A stretch of DNA of 64,000 bases from Microbacterium aurantiacum (GTDB lineage: Bacteria; Actinomycetota; Actinomycetes; Actinomycetales; Microbacteriaceae). The DNA is taken from NCBI RefSeq assembly GCF_021654035.1, contig NZ_JAJPDW010000005.1, positions 1 to 64,000 of the forward strand. Direction: 5' to 3'. The notes beneath the pieces were generated by a model. That model saw only the letters and a program-made list of their open reading frames with translations, did no database searches and had not been told where the DNA came from. Position 1 is the stretch's first letter. Each line of letters begins with the position of its first letter. Positions 8,437-17,095 of this stretch are shown in pieces. The position numbers and the translations under genes were made by a program.

Positions 8437-11400
8437 ATGCCCGTGTCACCCTCGTCGCCGCTCACGCCGGCGACTCCGGAGAAGGAGACCGACCCGCGCG
8501 AAGACCCTGCGCAGAGTGCGGTGATCGAGCTGCCTCCGGACGCCTCCGGCATCGTCGTGGGCGCAGCGGGATCGGGTAAGACCGAGACGCTGGTGGCGCG
8601 CGCCCGTCGGCTGGTCGCCGACGGGCTCCCGGCCGACGCGGTCCTGACGCTGACCCCTTCCCGGCAGACGGCGACCGCGCTCCGGGATCGGATCGCCCTG
8701 ACCCTCGCGGTGGCGACCTCCGGACCGCCCGTGCGCTCGGTCGCGTCCTTCGCCTATCACCTGGTCCGAGCGGCGAACCTTGCCGAGGGCCGTGAATCAC
8801 CTCAGCTGCTGACCGGTGCCGACGAGGATCAGCTGCTCGAGGACCTTCTCGACGGCGATGCCGAGGACGAGGGTTCCCATGTCTCCCGGTGGCCGTCGAG
8901 CCTGCCCGCGGCCGTACGGTCCTCGCCGGGGTTCCGCGCGGAGCTGCGCGCGTTCTTCGCCGAGTGCACGACGCTCGGCCTCGAACCTGATCGCCTGGAA
9001 GAGCTCGGACACGACCTCGGTCTCGTCGAGTGGACCGCTGCCGCGTCGTTCTTCCGCGAGTATCTCGACGTCCGAGCCGGGATGCGGGGCGCGCACCGCG
9101 ATGCGGCGGGTCTCGTACGGGAGGCGCTCGGCGTGGTGCGCACCGCCGCGGCCGGGTGGGCGCCGCTCGACGACATCCGGGTGCTTCTCGTCGACGATGC
9201 GCAGGAGCTGACGCTCGGAGCGATCGAGCTGCTCGAGGCATGTCGGCGGCGGGGAATCGCGGTCGTGGCCTTCGGCGATCCCGACCTCGGCTCCGGGGCC
9301 TTTCGAGGCGCGAGACCAGAGAACTTCGCTCGAGCGGTGTCGCTCTGGGGCCTGCGCGGCGTCCTCGACGGCTCGCATCGCGGGTCTGCGTGGCAGGGCG
9401 CCGTCGCCCGACGCGTGACGCAGCGCATCGGGGCCGCCGGCGTCGTGGCACACCGGAGAGCGCCCTCGGATGCCCCGGACGACGGGTCCGTCCGCTGCCT
9501 CGTCGCCCGCTCGCCCGCGGAGGAGCACGACGCCATCGCCCGCATCCTCCGGGAGCGTCACGTGCGCGAAGGCGTGGATTGGGAGTCGTGCGCGGTAATC
9601 GCGCACGACGCGCGCCAGGTGGTCGCGCTGGAGCGGGAGCTGACGGCGCGTGAGGTGCCGGCGCGGTCCGACGCTGCAGCCCGACCGCTCGGAACCGTAC
9701 CCGCGGCGCGCGATCTTCTCCGACTGGTGGAAGCGGCGATGGGGGACTTCGACGACATCGACGACGTCATCGCCGTCCTGACGGGGTTGTACGGGCGTCT
9801 GGACGCGATCGAGCTGCGGCGTCTCAGAACGACCCTGCGCACGGCCGAACTCGCCTCCGGCGGTACGCGTCTCGGGAATGAGCTCCTGATCTCCGGGATG
9901 CGCCATCCGGTGGAGTTCGTCCTCGTGGACACCAGGGAGGCGCGGCGCGCGGCATCCGTGGCGACAACCGTGCAGGCGGTGCGCGCGGGCTTGGAGGCCG
10001 GCGACGACGCGCATCAGCTTCTGTGGACCGCGTGGGAGCGCAGTGGGTCCGAACGGGTCTGGGTCGACATGGCGGCGGGGCAGGGCCCGGTTGCGGAGCA
10101 GGCTCACCGGGACCTGGATGCGGTGGTGGCGCTCTTCCAGGCCGCCAAGCGTGCGGTCGACCGGGAACGGGCCGTCGACCCGCGTGTGTTCGTGCGTACG
10201 CTCCTGGACAGTGCTGTGGCCGACGATCGTCTCGAGGCGGCACCTGCGGCGGGCCGCGTCGCCGTCCTCACCCCCGCGGGCTCGCTGGGACGGGAGTTCG
10301 ACACCGTCATCGTCGCCGGTGTCCAGGAGGGCGTCTGGCCGAACACGCGCACGCGCGGCGGTCTCCTGCACACCTGGCGGCTCGCGGATGCGGCCGAGGG
10401 GGTCCGCGAGGCGCCCGCCCCGGTGGACCGGCGGCGCACAGCGCTGCACGACGAACTGCGACTGCTGGTGCGGTCCCTCACCCGTGCGCGCCGTCTGACG
10501 GTCGTCACCGCGGTCGACGATGACGACACGGGGCCCAGCGCATTCTTCGAGCTGCTGCCTCCGCTGCAGCCGTATCGGGGTGAGCATCCGCTGTCGTTGC
10601 GCGGGCAGGTGGCCCGTCATCGCCGGCTCCTCACCGGCGGCCCTGCAGACGCCGAGGCGGACGCGGCGGCGCAGCTCGCGGTGCTCGCGCGGGCGGGAGT
10701 GCCCGGCGCCGCGCCGCGCGAATGGTACGGGGTGCTCCCGGTATCCAAAGCGGGATCCCTCTTCGAAGAGGATCCCCGCCCGGTCCGCGTGTCCCCGTCC
10801 CGGCTTCACGCGCTGGAGGAATGCGAGCTGAACTGGTTGATCGCGGAGCTCGGCGGCGACGCCGGCGGAGCGACCGCGGGACTCGGCACGATCCTCCACT
10901 CCGCCCTGGAGCACGCCGTCGGCAGCGATGAGGACGCCCTCTGGGCGCACGTCGAATCGCGATGGAAGGAGCTGCAGTTCGAATCGGCGTGGCGGGAGCG
11001 CGCCGAACGGACCCGCGCGCGGGAGCTCGTGCATCGCCTGCACCTGTATCTCCGGCGATTCGATGACGCGGGAGGGCGTCTCCTCGGCTCGGAGCCGCAC
11101 TTCGAGGTGCCCGTGGCGACGACGGGCGACGAGATGGATGCGGTGGTTTCGGGCTACATCGATCGCGTCGAGCTCACATCCGACGACCGCGTCGTCATCG
11201 TCGACCTGAAAACCGGCAAGAGCGAGCCGCAGACCGACGCCAAGGTTCAGGACAACCCGCAGCTCGCGGCGTATCAGCTGGCTTTCCACACCGGGGCGAT
11301 ACCCGAGGCGAAGGGGTTCGCGCCCGGCGGTGCGAAACTGCTGGTCCTCCGCCCCACCTCGAAAACCAAGCCCTATGCGGAGCCACGGCAGCCCCCGCTC

Positions 11401-11559
11401 TCGGAGGATGCCCGTGAAGAGTTCCTCTCGCGCGTCCGCTCCGCTGTCGCCGTCATGCGAGGGGAGACGTTCTCGGCCCCGTACGAACAACACTGCCGAG
11501 ACGAGTTCTCCCACGGCCTGTGCCGCATCCACACGGTCGGCGCGGTGAGTCGCGCGTGA
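8437..11559 (+). CDS. adnA: AdnA-like helicase-nuclease subunit
   Basis: A 1040-residue UvrD-like protein with a C-terminal RecB-type nuclease module, matching the size and layout of mycobacterial AdnA, one subunit of the AdnAB end-resection motor that replaces RecBCD in actinobacteria. Walker A is GAAGSGKTET (about residues 42-51); motor motifs include LTPSRQTA, VLLVDDAQELT (a variant of the DExx box), and LVRSLTRARR. The nuclease signature DRVELTS...VDLKTGK lies near residue 920, followed by a QLAAYQLA helix. The variant Walker B (DDAQE) suggests a weaker or auxiliary motor, in keeping with AdnB being the lead ATPase. adnB starts on a GTGA overlap. Confidence 0.88.
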   Translation: MPVSPSSPLTPATPEKETDPREDPAQSAVIELPPDASGIVVGAAGSGKTETLVARARRLVADGLPADAVLTLTPSRQTATALRDRIALTLAVATSGPPVRSVASFAYHLVRAANLAEGRESPQLLTGADEDQLLEDLLDGDAEDEGSHVSRWPSSLPAAVRSSPGFRAELRAFFAECTTLGLEPDRLEELGHDLGLVEWTAAASFFREYLDVRAGMRGAHRDAAGLVREALGVVRTAAAGWAPLDDIRVLLVDDAQELTLGAIELLEACRRRGIAVVAFGDPDLGSGAFRGARPENFARAVSLWGLRGVLDGSHRGSAWQGAVARRVTQRIGAAGVVAHRRAPSDAPDDGSVRCLVARSPAEEHDAIARILRERHVREGVDWESCAVIAHDARQVVALERELTAREVPARSDAAARPLGTVPAARDLLRLVEAAMGDFDDIDDVIAVLTGLYGRLDAIELRRLRTTLRTAELASGGTRLGNELLISGMRHPVEFVLVDTREARRAASVATTVQAVRAGLEAGDDAHQLLWTAWERSGSERVWVDMAAGQGPVAEQAHRDLDAVVALFQAAKRAVDRERAVDPRVFVRTLLDSAVADDRLEAAPAAGRVAVLTPAGSLGREFDTVIVAGVQEGVWPNTRTRGGLLHTWRLADAAEGVREAPAPVDRRRTALHDELRLLVRSLTRARRLTVVTAVDDDDTGPSAFFELLPPLQPYRGEHPLSLRGQVARHRRLLTGGPADAEADAAAQLAVLARAGVPGAAPREWYGVLPVSKAGSLFEEDPRPVRVSPSRLHALEECELNWLIAELGGDAGGATAGLGTILHSALEHAVGSDEDALWAHVESRWKELQFESAWRERAERTRARELVHRLHLYLRRFDDAGGRLLGSEPHFEVPVATTGDEMDAVVSGYIDRVELTSDDRVVIVDLKTGKSEPQTDAKVQDNPQLAAYQLAFHTGAIPEAKGFAPGGAKLLVLRPTSKTKPYAEPRQPPLSEDAREEFLSRVRSAVAVMRGETFSAPYEQHCRDEFSHGLCRIHTVGAVSRA

Positions 11560-14500
11560 GCTCCCCGCGACTGTCCGCGCACACGATTGCGGCCGCCCTC
11601 GGTCAGTTCCCGCCGACGGCGGAGCAGACCGCCGTCATCGAGTCAGGACTCGCCCCGGCCCTCGTGGTCGCCGGCGCGGGCAGCGGGAAGACCGAGACCA
11701 TGGCCTCTCGGGTCGTGTGGCTCGTCGCCAACGGCATCGTCTCGCGCGACGAGATCCTCGGGCTCACCTTCACGCGGAAGGCCGCCGGTGAACTCGCCGA
11801 GCGCATCCAACGGCGTCTGGCCCGCCTGGCCGAGTTCGAGCGGCTCGGCCTCCTCCCGCACCTCGCGGCGCTTCATCGGGACGGCCACCTCGACGTCTTC
11901 GGGACCATCGAGAGATCCTCCGGCGACCGACAGGCATTGCGAGACGCTCACCTCGCGACGCTGGTAGACGCGACCGGGGCGGTGCCGCGCGAGCTCGAGG
12001 GCGACACCCTCCTGCACCGGCCCAGCGTGGCCACCTACAACAGCTTCGCGGATCAGATCGTGCGCGAGCACGCGGTGCGAGTGGGTCGTGATCCCGACGC
12101 CGCGGTGCTGTCGGAGTCCGCCGCCTGGCTCCTCATGCGGCGCGTCGTGCTCGCCTCGGACGACCCGAGACTCGAGACGAGAGGGGAGGCGCTGCGCACC
12201 ATCGTCGACGCCGCGCTGCGGATCGCGCGGGACAGAGTGGACAACCTCGTCTCCTGGGAGGACCTGGCCCGGTTCCCCGAGCGGTTCCGTGATGTGCTCG
12301 AGCGGCCCTCCGTCTCCCGGGGGGTGACGGTCTACGCCGATGTCGCGTCGTCGGTTGAGAGAGTTGAGGCCCTGGCCCTCCTCGCAGGACTGGCGCGCGA
12401 CTACGACGAAGCCAAGCGACGCCGCGGTCTGATCGATTTCTCCGACCAGGTGGCCGGCGCCTTCGAGGCCGTCTCGCGGCACCCGGAGGTGGGCGAGCAG
12501 ATGCGCAGCCGCTACCGGGTCGTCCTCCTGGACGAGTACCAGGACACCTCGGTCGTCCAGACGGACCTTCTGGCGGCATTGTTCGCCGATACCGCGGTGA
12601 TGGCCGTCGGTGATCCCCATCAGGCGATCTATGGGTGGCGCGGCGCGAGCGCAGGGAATCTGGGCGGCTTCGCCGGCGCGTTCGCACGGCACACCGCGTG
12701 TCAGAGCTTCGCGCTCATGACCAGCTGGCGCAATGCCAGCAGAGTCCTCGTCGCCGCGAACGCCGTTCTGGCTCCGCTGACCGACTCCGCTCCGGTCGAC
12801 GTCCCACCGCTGCGGACCCGGCCGGACGCGCCGGAGGGCGACGTGGACGTGGTGTTCGAGCCCGACATCGATACCGAATCCGATCGGGTCGCCGAGTGGT
12901 TCGACCGCGTGCGTGGCGAGCGTGCCGCGGAGGGCCGGGCGACGACGGGCGCCGTGCTCTTCCGCAACAAGAAGCACATGGTGCGGTTCGCGGATGCGCT
13001 CGGCCGACGCGGAATCCCGCACCGCATCCTCGGCCTCGGCGGGTTGCTCTCCACACCGGAGGTCGTGGACGTCGTCGCGGTCCTCCGCGTCCTGAGCGAT
13101 CCGAACGCCGGCTCTGCGCTGCTGCGTCTGCTCAGCGGCCCACGCTGGTCGATCGGGCTCCCCGACCTCCGTGCGCTCCGGGATCTCGCCACCCGTCTGG
13201 CCCGGCACGACGCCGCGCTGGCGCCGCTTCCCCCGGCAGTCGTCGATGCGCTCCGTTCCAGCGCGTCGGACGACGGCGTGTCTCTGATCGATGCGCTCGA
13301 TTTCCTCGCGCGCCAGCCCGTGACCCACGGGTGGTTGTCCGACTTCTCGGAGCAGGGCCGCGTGCGTTTGAAGGAAGCGGGCCTGACGTTCGGCGGGCTC
13401 CGGCGAGCGGTGGGGGCCCCGATCGGCGAACTCGTGCGCCTGATCGAGGCGGAGCTGCGCCTCGATATCGAACTGGCGGCGAACGAGACGCGAGGTCCGG
13501 CGCGCATCGCGTCAGCGCAGCTGCGTGCGTTCGTGGACGAGGTGCACGCCTTCCTCGACGCCGACGACACGGGTACCGTGTCCAGCCTCCTCGCGTGGCT
13601 CGACCACGCGGAACGTCAGGACGACCTCGCACCGCGGACGGAGCCTCCCGAGGAGGATGTGGTCCAGCTGCTGACGATCCACGGATCGAAGGGACTCGAG
13701 TGGGATGCCGTGGCCGTGGTCCGACTGGTCACCGACGAACTGCCCGGAGCGGCGCGCGACACCCGTGGTTGGCTCGGTTTCGGCGTGCTTCCCTACGAGT
13801 TCCGCGGAGACCGCCGTTGGCTCCCCGATCTGGCCTGGGAGGCGGAGCGTGCGGCGACGCAACAGGATCTCCGAGACAACGTCGCGGATTTCGTCGTCGC
13901 ACATCGAACGCGTCAGCTCGAAGAGGACCGGCGTCTGGCGTATGTCGCGGTGACCCGCGCGCGGGATCACCTGCTTCTGAGCGGCGCAACGTGGTCGGGC
14001 ACGCGCAAGCCTCGCGCGCGCAGCGTGTTCCTCGAGGAGATGTGCACCGCCTTGGGACGCGACGTGCCCGCTGCAGCGGACACGGACGATCCTTACGACG
14101 GCGAGCGCCGTACCCTCCGGTGGCCGCTCGATCCGCTGGGCGCACGCCGCGCGGCGGTCACCCGCGCGGCGGACGCCGTGTCGGCGGTGCGCGTGGAGGA
14201 GGTCACACCGGAGGACGACATCCTGTTGTTGCTGCAGGAGCGTGACGCGCGCGCGTCGGCGCGGGAGGTCCGCGCGCCGACGCGGATCGCCGCCTCCCGG
14301 TACAAGGAGTTTCTCGCGGACTACGAGGGCGCCGTCGGGAGGATCGCGCGGCCGCTTCCGGAACGTCCCTACCGCGAGACCCGGTTGGGAACCCTGTTCC
14401 ATTCGTGGGTCGAAGAGCGGTCCGGTCTGGTCGGCCGGCGCAGTGTCTGGGACGAGGCGCTGTGGGAGGACGACGAGGAGACTCTCCACGGTGTGGAGGA

Positions 14501-14873
14501 GGCGACGCCGTCGACGGACGACGCGGCGCGTCTCGCCCGGCTCCAGGCGGCGTTCCTGGCCTCGGAGTGGGCGGACCTGCGCCCCATCGAGGTCGAGTGC
14601 GAGATCGACTTCACCGACACCGAGCTCGACGGCACACCCCGCGTGATCGTCTGCCGAATCGACGCCGTCTACCGTCGGGACGACCGAGGCGGCCGCATCG
14701 AGATCGTGGATTGGAAGACCGGGAGGGCGCCTCGAACCGAGTCCGAGCGTCAGGACCGTCTGGTCCAGCTCGAGCTCTACCGCCGGGCATACCATGCCGC
14801 GCGAGGCATCCCGCTGGGCGAGATCGACGTCGCGCTCTTCTATGTGGCGGACGACCTCGTTCTGCGCGCCTGA
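11556..14873 (+). CDS. adnB: AdnB-like helicase-nuclease subunit
   Basis: A 1105-residue UvrD/RecB-family protein, the second subunit of an AdnAB-type dsDNA end-resection complex for recombination. It opens with FPPTAEQTAVIESG and Walker A GAGSGKTET (about residues 38-46), then GLTFTRKAAGEL, the helicase box VLLDEYQDTS, AVGDPHQAIYGWRGA, LTIHGSKGLEWD and YVAVTRARD. The C-terminal nuclease has IDAVYRRDD...VDWKTGRAP near residue 1051 and the downstream QLELYRRAYH. The start is a GTG overlapping the adnA stop (GTGA), so the subunits are probably made in equal amounts. It ends 18 bp from a convergent gene. Confidence 0.9.
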   Translation: MSSPRLSAHTIAAALGQFPPTAEQTAVIESGLAPALVVAGAGSGKTETMASRVVWLVANGIVSRDEILGLTFTRKAAGELAERIQRRLARLAEFERLGLLPHLAALHRDGHLDVFGTIERSSGDRQALRDAHLATLVDATGAVPRELEGDTLLHRPSVATYNSFADQIVREHAVRVGRDPDAAVLSESAAWLLMRRVVLASDDPRLETRGEALRTIVDAALRIARDRVDNLVSWEDLARFPERFRDVLERPSVSRGVTVYADVASSVERVEALALLAGLARDYDEAKRRRGLIDFSDQVAGAFEAVSRHPEVGEQMRSRYRVVLLDEYQDTSVVQTDLLAALFADTAVMAVGDPHQAIYGWRGASAGNLGGFAGAFARHTACQSFALMTSWRNASRVLVAANAVLAPLTDSAPVDVPPLRTRPDAPEGDVDVVFEPDIDTESDRVAEWFDRVRGERAAEGRATTGAVLFRNKKHMVRFADALGRRGIPHRILGLGGLLSTPEVVDVVAVLRVLSDPNAGSALLRLLSGPRWSIGLPDLRALRDLATRLARHDAALAPLPPAVVDALRSSASDDGVSLIDALDFLARQPVTHGWLSDFSEQGRVRLKEAGLTFGGLRRAVGAPIGELVRLIEAELRLDIELAANETRGPARIASAQLRAFVDEVHAFLDADDTGTVSSLLAWLDHAERQDDLAPRTEPPEEDVVQLLTIHGSKGLEWDAVAVVRLVTDELPGAARDTRGWLGFGVLPYEFRGDRRWLPDLAWEAERAATQQDLRDNVADFVVAHRTRQLEEDRRLAYVAVTRARDHLLLSGATWSGTRKPRARSVFLEEMCTALGRDVPAAADTDDPYDGERRTLRWPLDPLGARRAAVTRAADAVSAVRVEEVTPEDDILLLLQERDARASAREVRAPTRIAASRYKEFLADYEGAVGRIARPLPERPYRETRLGTLFHSWVEERSGLVGRRSVWDEALWEDDEETLHGVEEATPSTDDAARLARLQAAFLASEWADLRPIEVECEIDFTDTELDGTPRVIVCRIDAVYRRDDRGGRIEIVDWKTGRAPRTESERQDRLVQLELYRRAYHAARGIPLGEIDVALFYVADDLVLRA

Positions 14874-14891
14874 GGCGTCAGCGCGGCGTGC

Positions 14892-16154
14892 TCACCGCGC
14901 ACGCCACCGCCGCAGTGCCTCGCGGGATGCCCGGTCGGTCTCCTCGTCCGTATCGGCCGAGTCGGCGGGCGCGCCGGGCCAGGGTGCGAGGGGGCCGGAA
15001 TCCGCGTGCGCGGGGGTCTCGTCCACCACACCCGTCTCGGCGTCGCTCGCCGCGTGCTCCTCTGTGCTGTTCCCGAGGGTCCCGGTGTCGGTGTCCTCCG
15101 TCCAGAACGACAGCTCGGCCGGATCGTAGGCGTCAGTCTGCATGGAGGTGTCGATGCCGGATGCCGCGCCCTCCGGCATCCGATCGATGAAGGTCAGCGC
15201 ATCGTCGACGTCTGGGCCACCGTGACCGAGCACGTCGTCGTCGGCCACGCCCGTGGACAGCGACGCGAGGAGCTCGGCTGCGTCGTCCACCACGTCGGGG
15301 CGTCCGAGAGCGAGTCCGTGCAGGAGCCACTTCGCGAACTCGAGCTCCGCGTAGAAGCGCGAGCGGTCACGCATATGCGGATCGGGAGCGCGATCGCTGT
15401 GCGCGAGGTAGGAGCCGAACACGTCGTCCGCGGCGACCGGCGCTCCGGCGAGCCAGTGCAGATCGAGAGCCGGATCCCCGACCTGGAGTCCGTGCCACTC
15501 AAGCAGCCCTGTCACGCGCGGTACGTCGGCGACGTCATCGAAGACGAACGACGCGGGATTCACCCCGCCGAGCATCACCCGGGGTTCGAATCCCCACAGC
15601 TGTTCCGCGGCGATCGCGCGCCGCCAGCGCCGGAGAAGGGGGAACGGCACGCGGTCGCTTGCCTCAGCACGATCGACGAGTGTCGCCACATCGGCCCGCA
15701 CCTGCTCCGGCGCACGCGAGGGCAGGCCCTCCGACCGCACGATCGAGGTCGGGAGGGCGTGGACGGCTGCCAGGGCCGCGCCGAGGGACGTGGCGGCCCC
15801 CCGCCCGGGGGGCAGGTGGACGGCGTCGACGCGATAGCCGGGAAGGAACTCCACGACGATGCCGGTGGCGCCCTCCAGTCGCATCTCCCCGAGGAGTGTG
15901 GGGGGTCGGAACGGGAGGAGCGCCCGGACCCCGGCGGTGAGCGCCCGGAGAGCGCGCGTCTCGGCGAGGATCTCGGACGCGGCGTCGGCGTCGGCCGGAA
16001 CCCGCGCGACCACCCGTCGGCCGTCGGAGAGATCGACGAGCGCGGAATCGTATCGACCGGCTGTGCCCTCGGTCAACGCCCCTACCGCGACCACGCCCGC
16101 CTGAGGCAGGGCCGAAGTCACAGAGGCGGCTAGAGTGAACGGAGAGCGTGCCAT
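14892..16154 (-). CDS. Aminoglycoside phosphotransferase-fold protein, probable pseudokinase
   Basis: A 420-residue protein of the phosphotransferase (APH) fold. An Ala-Gly-rich N-lobe with RRVVARVPADAD is followed by VVEFLPG and the C-lobe segment LLEWHGLQVGDPALDLHWLAG, which corresponds to the usual D-W-x-x-A-x-x-G-D-P-x-x-D-L motif. The catalytic HGDLHPGN loop reads GGVNPASFVF, lacking the catalytic His and Asp, and the metal-binding Asp of the following motif is Glu. I therefore infer an inactive kinase-like or ligand-binding protein. The last ~100 residues are acidic and low-complexity. The ATG lies 6 nt after TAACCT. It sits between adnB and nudC. Confidence 0.72.
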   Translation of the reverse strand: MARSPFTLAASVTSALPQAGVVAVGALTEGTAGRYDSALVDLSDGRRVVARVPADADAASEILAETRALRALTAGVRALLPFRPPTLLGEMRLEGATGIVVEFLPGYRVDAVHLPPGRGAATSLGAALAAVHALPTSIVRSEGLPSRAPEQVRADVATLVDRAEASDRVPFPLLRRWRRAIAAEQLWGFEPRVMLGGVNPASFVFDDVADVPRVTGLLEWHGLQVGDPALDLHWLAGAPVAADDVFGSYLAHSDRAPDPHMRDRSRFYAELEFAKWLLHGLALGRPDVVDDAAELLASLSTGVADDDVLGHGGPDVDDALTFIDRMPEGAASGIDTSMQTDAYDPAELSFWTEDTDTGTLGNSTEEHAASDAETGVVDETPAHADSGPLAPWPGAPADSADTDEETDRASREALRRWRAR

Positions 16155-16160
16155 GTGCCC

Positions 16161-16166
16161 AGGTTA
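16161..16166 (-). promoter_or_regulatory. -10 box TAACCT, leaderless start of APH-fold gene
   Basis: TAACCT, six bases, then the ATG at 16154. The divergent nudC gene begins only 26 bp away, so its promoter must lie inside this coding region. Confidence 0.6.
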
Positions 16167-16180
16167 GGGAGTGATCCTCG

Positions 16181-17095
16181 ATGACGGCGCCCGACACCCC
16201 GCGCCTTGCGCCCCTCGGTCACCTCGGTGGCGATCGCGCGGCGTCGGAGCGGACCCTTCCGGATCTGCTCGCGGAGGCGCGCGCCCAGGAGGGCGCGAAA
16301 GCCCTCGTCCTCGTCGGCGACCGCGCGCCCCTCGCCGCCGGCGATCGCCTGGCCTGGATTTCCCCGGATCAGGCGCCCGAGGGCGGCGAGTGGGCTTTTC
16401 TCGGCAGAGACGACTCCGGCGCCCCCTTGTTGTTGTGCGCCTTCCCGGGCGACGCCGAGGAGGCGGTCGCCGCCGCGGCGGGTTGGTCTTCTCTCCGCGC
16501 ATCGGGGGGTGCGCTCACGCCGCACGATGCCGCGCGCTTCGTCGAGGCGCTGAGCCTCGGGAGGTGGCTGCTCGACGCTCCGTTCTGCTCGTTCTGCGGC
16601 ACGCGCGCGCACATCCTCGACGGGGGCTGGTCACGACGGTGTCCGGGATGCGGTCGGACGCATTTTCCACGGACCGATCCCGCGGTCATCGTCGCCGTCA
16701 CCCACCCGGACGATTCCGATCTGCTCCTCCTCGGATCGAATGCGGCGTGGGCCCGTGAACGCTACTCGTGCTTCGCGGGCTTCGTCGAGGCGGGGGAATC
16801 CCTCGAGTCCGCCGTGGTTCGGGAGGTGGCGGAGGAAGCAGGCGTGCGTCCCCGATCGGTCCGGTACCACGGCTCCCAGGCGTGGCCCTATCCCCGCTCC
16901 CTGATGCTGGGCTTCTTCGCCGAGGCGGACGACGCCGTCGCGGCCCGAGCGGACGGCGAGGAGATCGCCGATGTCCGATGGTTCTCCCGAGACGAGATCG
17001 GCGCGGCTCTCGACCGCGGAGGGGAGATGATCCTGCCCGGGCCTGCATCCATCGCCCACATGCTCATCACCGACTGGTTCGAGGAGCGCGCATGA
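16181..17095 (+). CDS. nudC: NAD(+) diphosphatase NudC (NADH pyrophosphatase)
   Basis: A 304-residue Nudix enzyme that hydrolyses NAD(H) to NMN(H) and AMP and, in characterised homologues, removes NAD caps from RNA. A zinc ribbon (CSFCG...CPGCG) precedes the Nudix box GFVEAGESLESAVVREVAEEAG, and the NudC-specific SQPWPFP motif appears here as SQAWPYPRSLM. The N-terminal NUDIX-like domain is present, so the length is normal. It overlaps uvrD2 by 4 nt (ATGA) and is likely cotranscribed with it. A GGGAG lies about 8 nt before the ATG, so this gene has a leader. Confidence 0.93.
   Translation: MTAPDTPRLAPLGHLGGDRAASERTLPDLLAEARAQEGAKALVLVGDRAPLAAGDRLAWISPDQAPEGGEWAFLGRDDSGAPLLLCAFPGDAEEAVAAAAGWSSLRASGGALTPHDAARFVEALSLGRWLLDAPFCSFCGTRAHILDGGWSRRCPGCGRTHFPRTDPAVIVAVTHPDDSDLLLLGSNAAWARERYSCFAGFVEAGESLESAVVREVAEEAGVRPRSVRYHGSQAWPYPRSLMLGFFAEADDAVAARADGEEIADVRWFSRDEIGAALDRGGEMILPGPASIAHMLITDWFEERA

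Noticed and set aside
8797-11532. 911-codon open frame antisense to adnA
   Set aside because: No recognisable motifs and fully covered by conserved helicase-nuclease coding.
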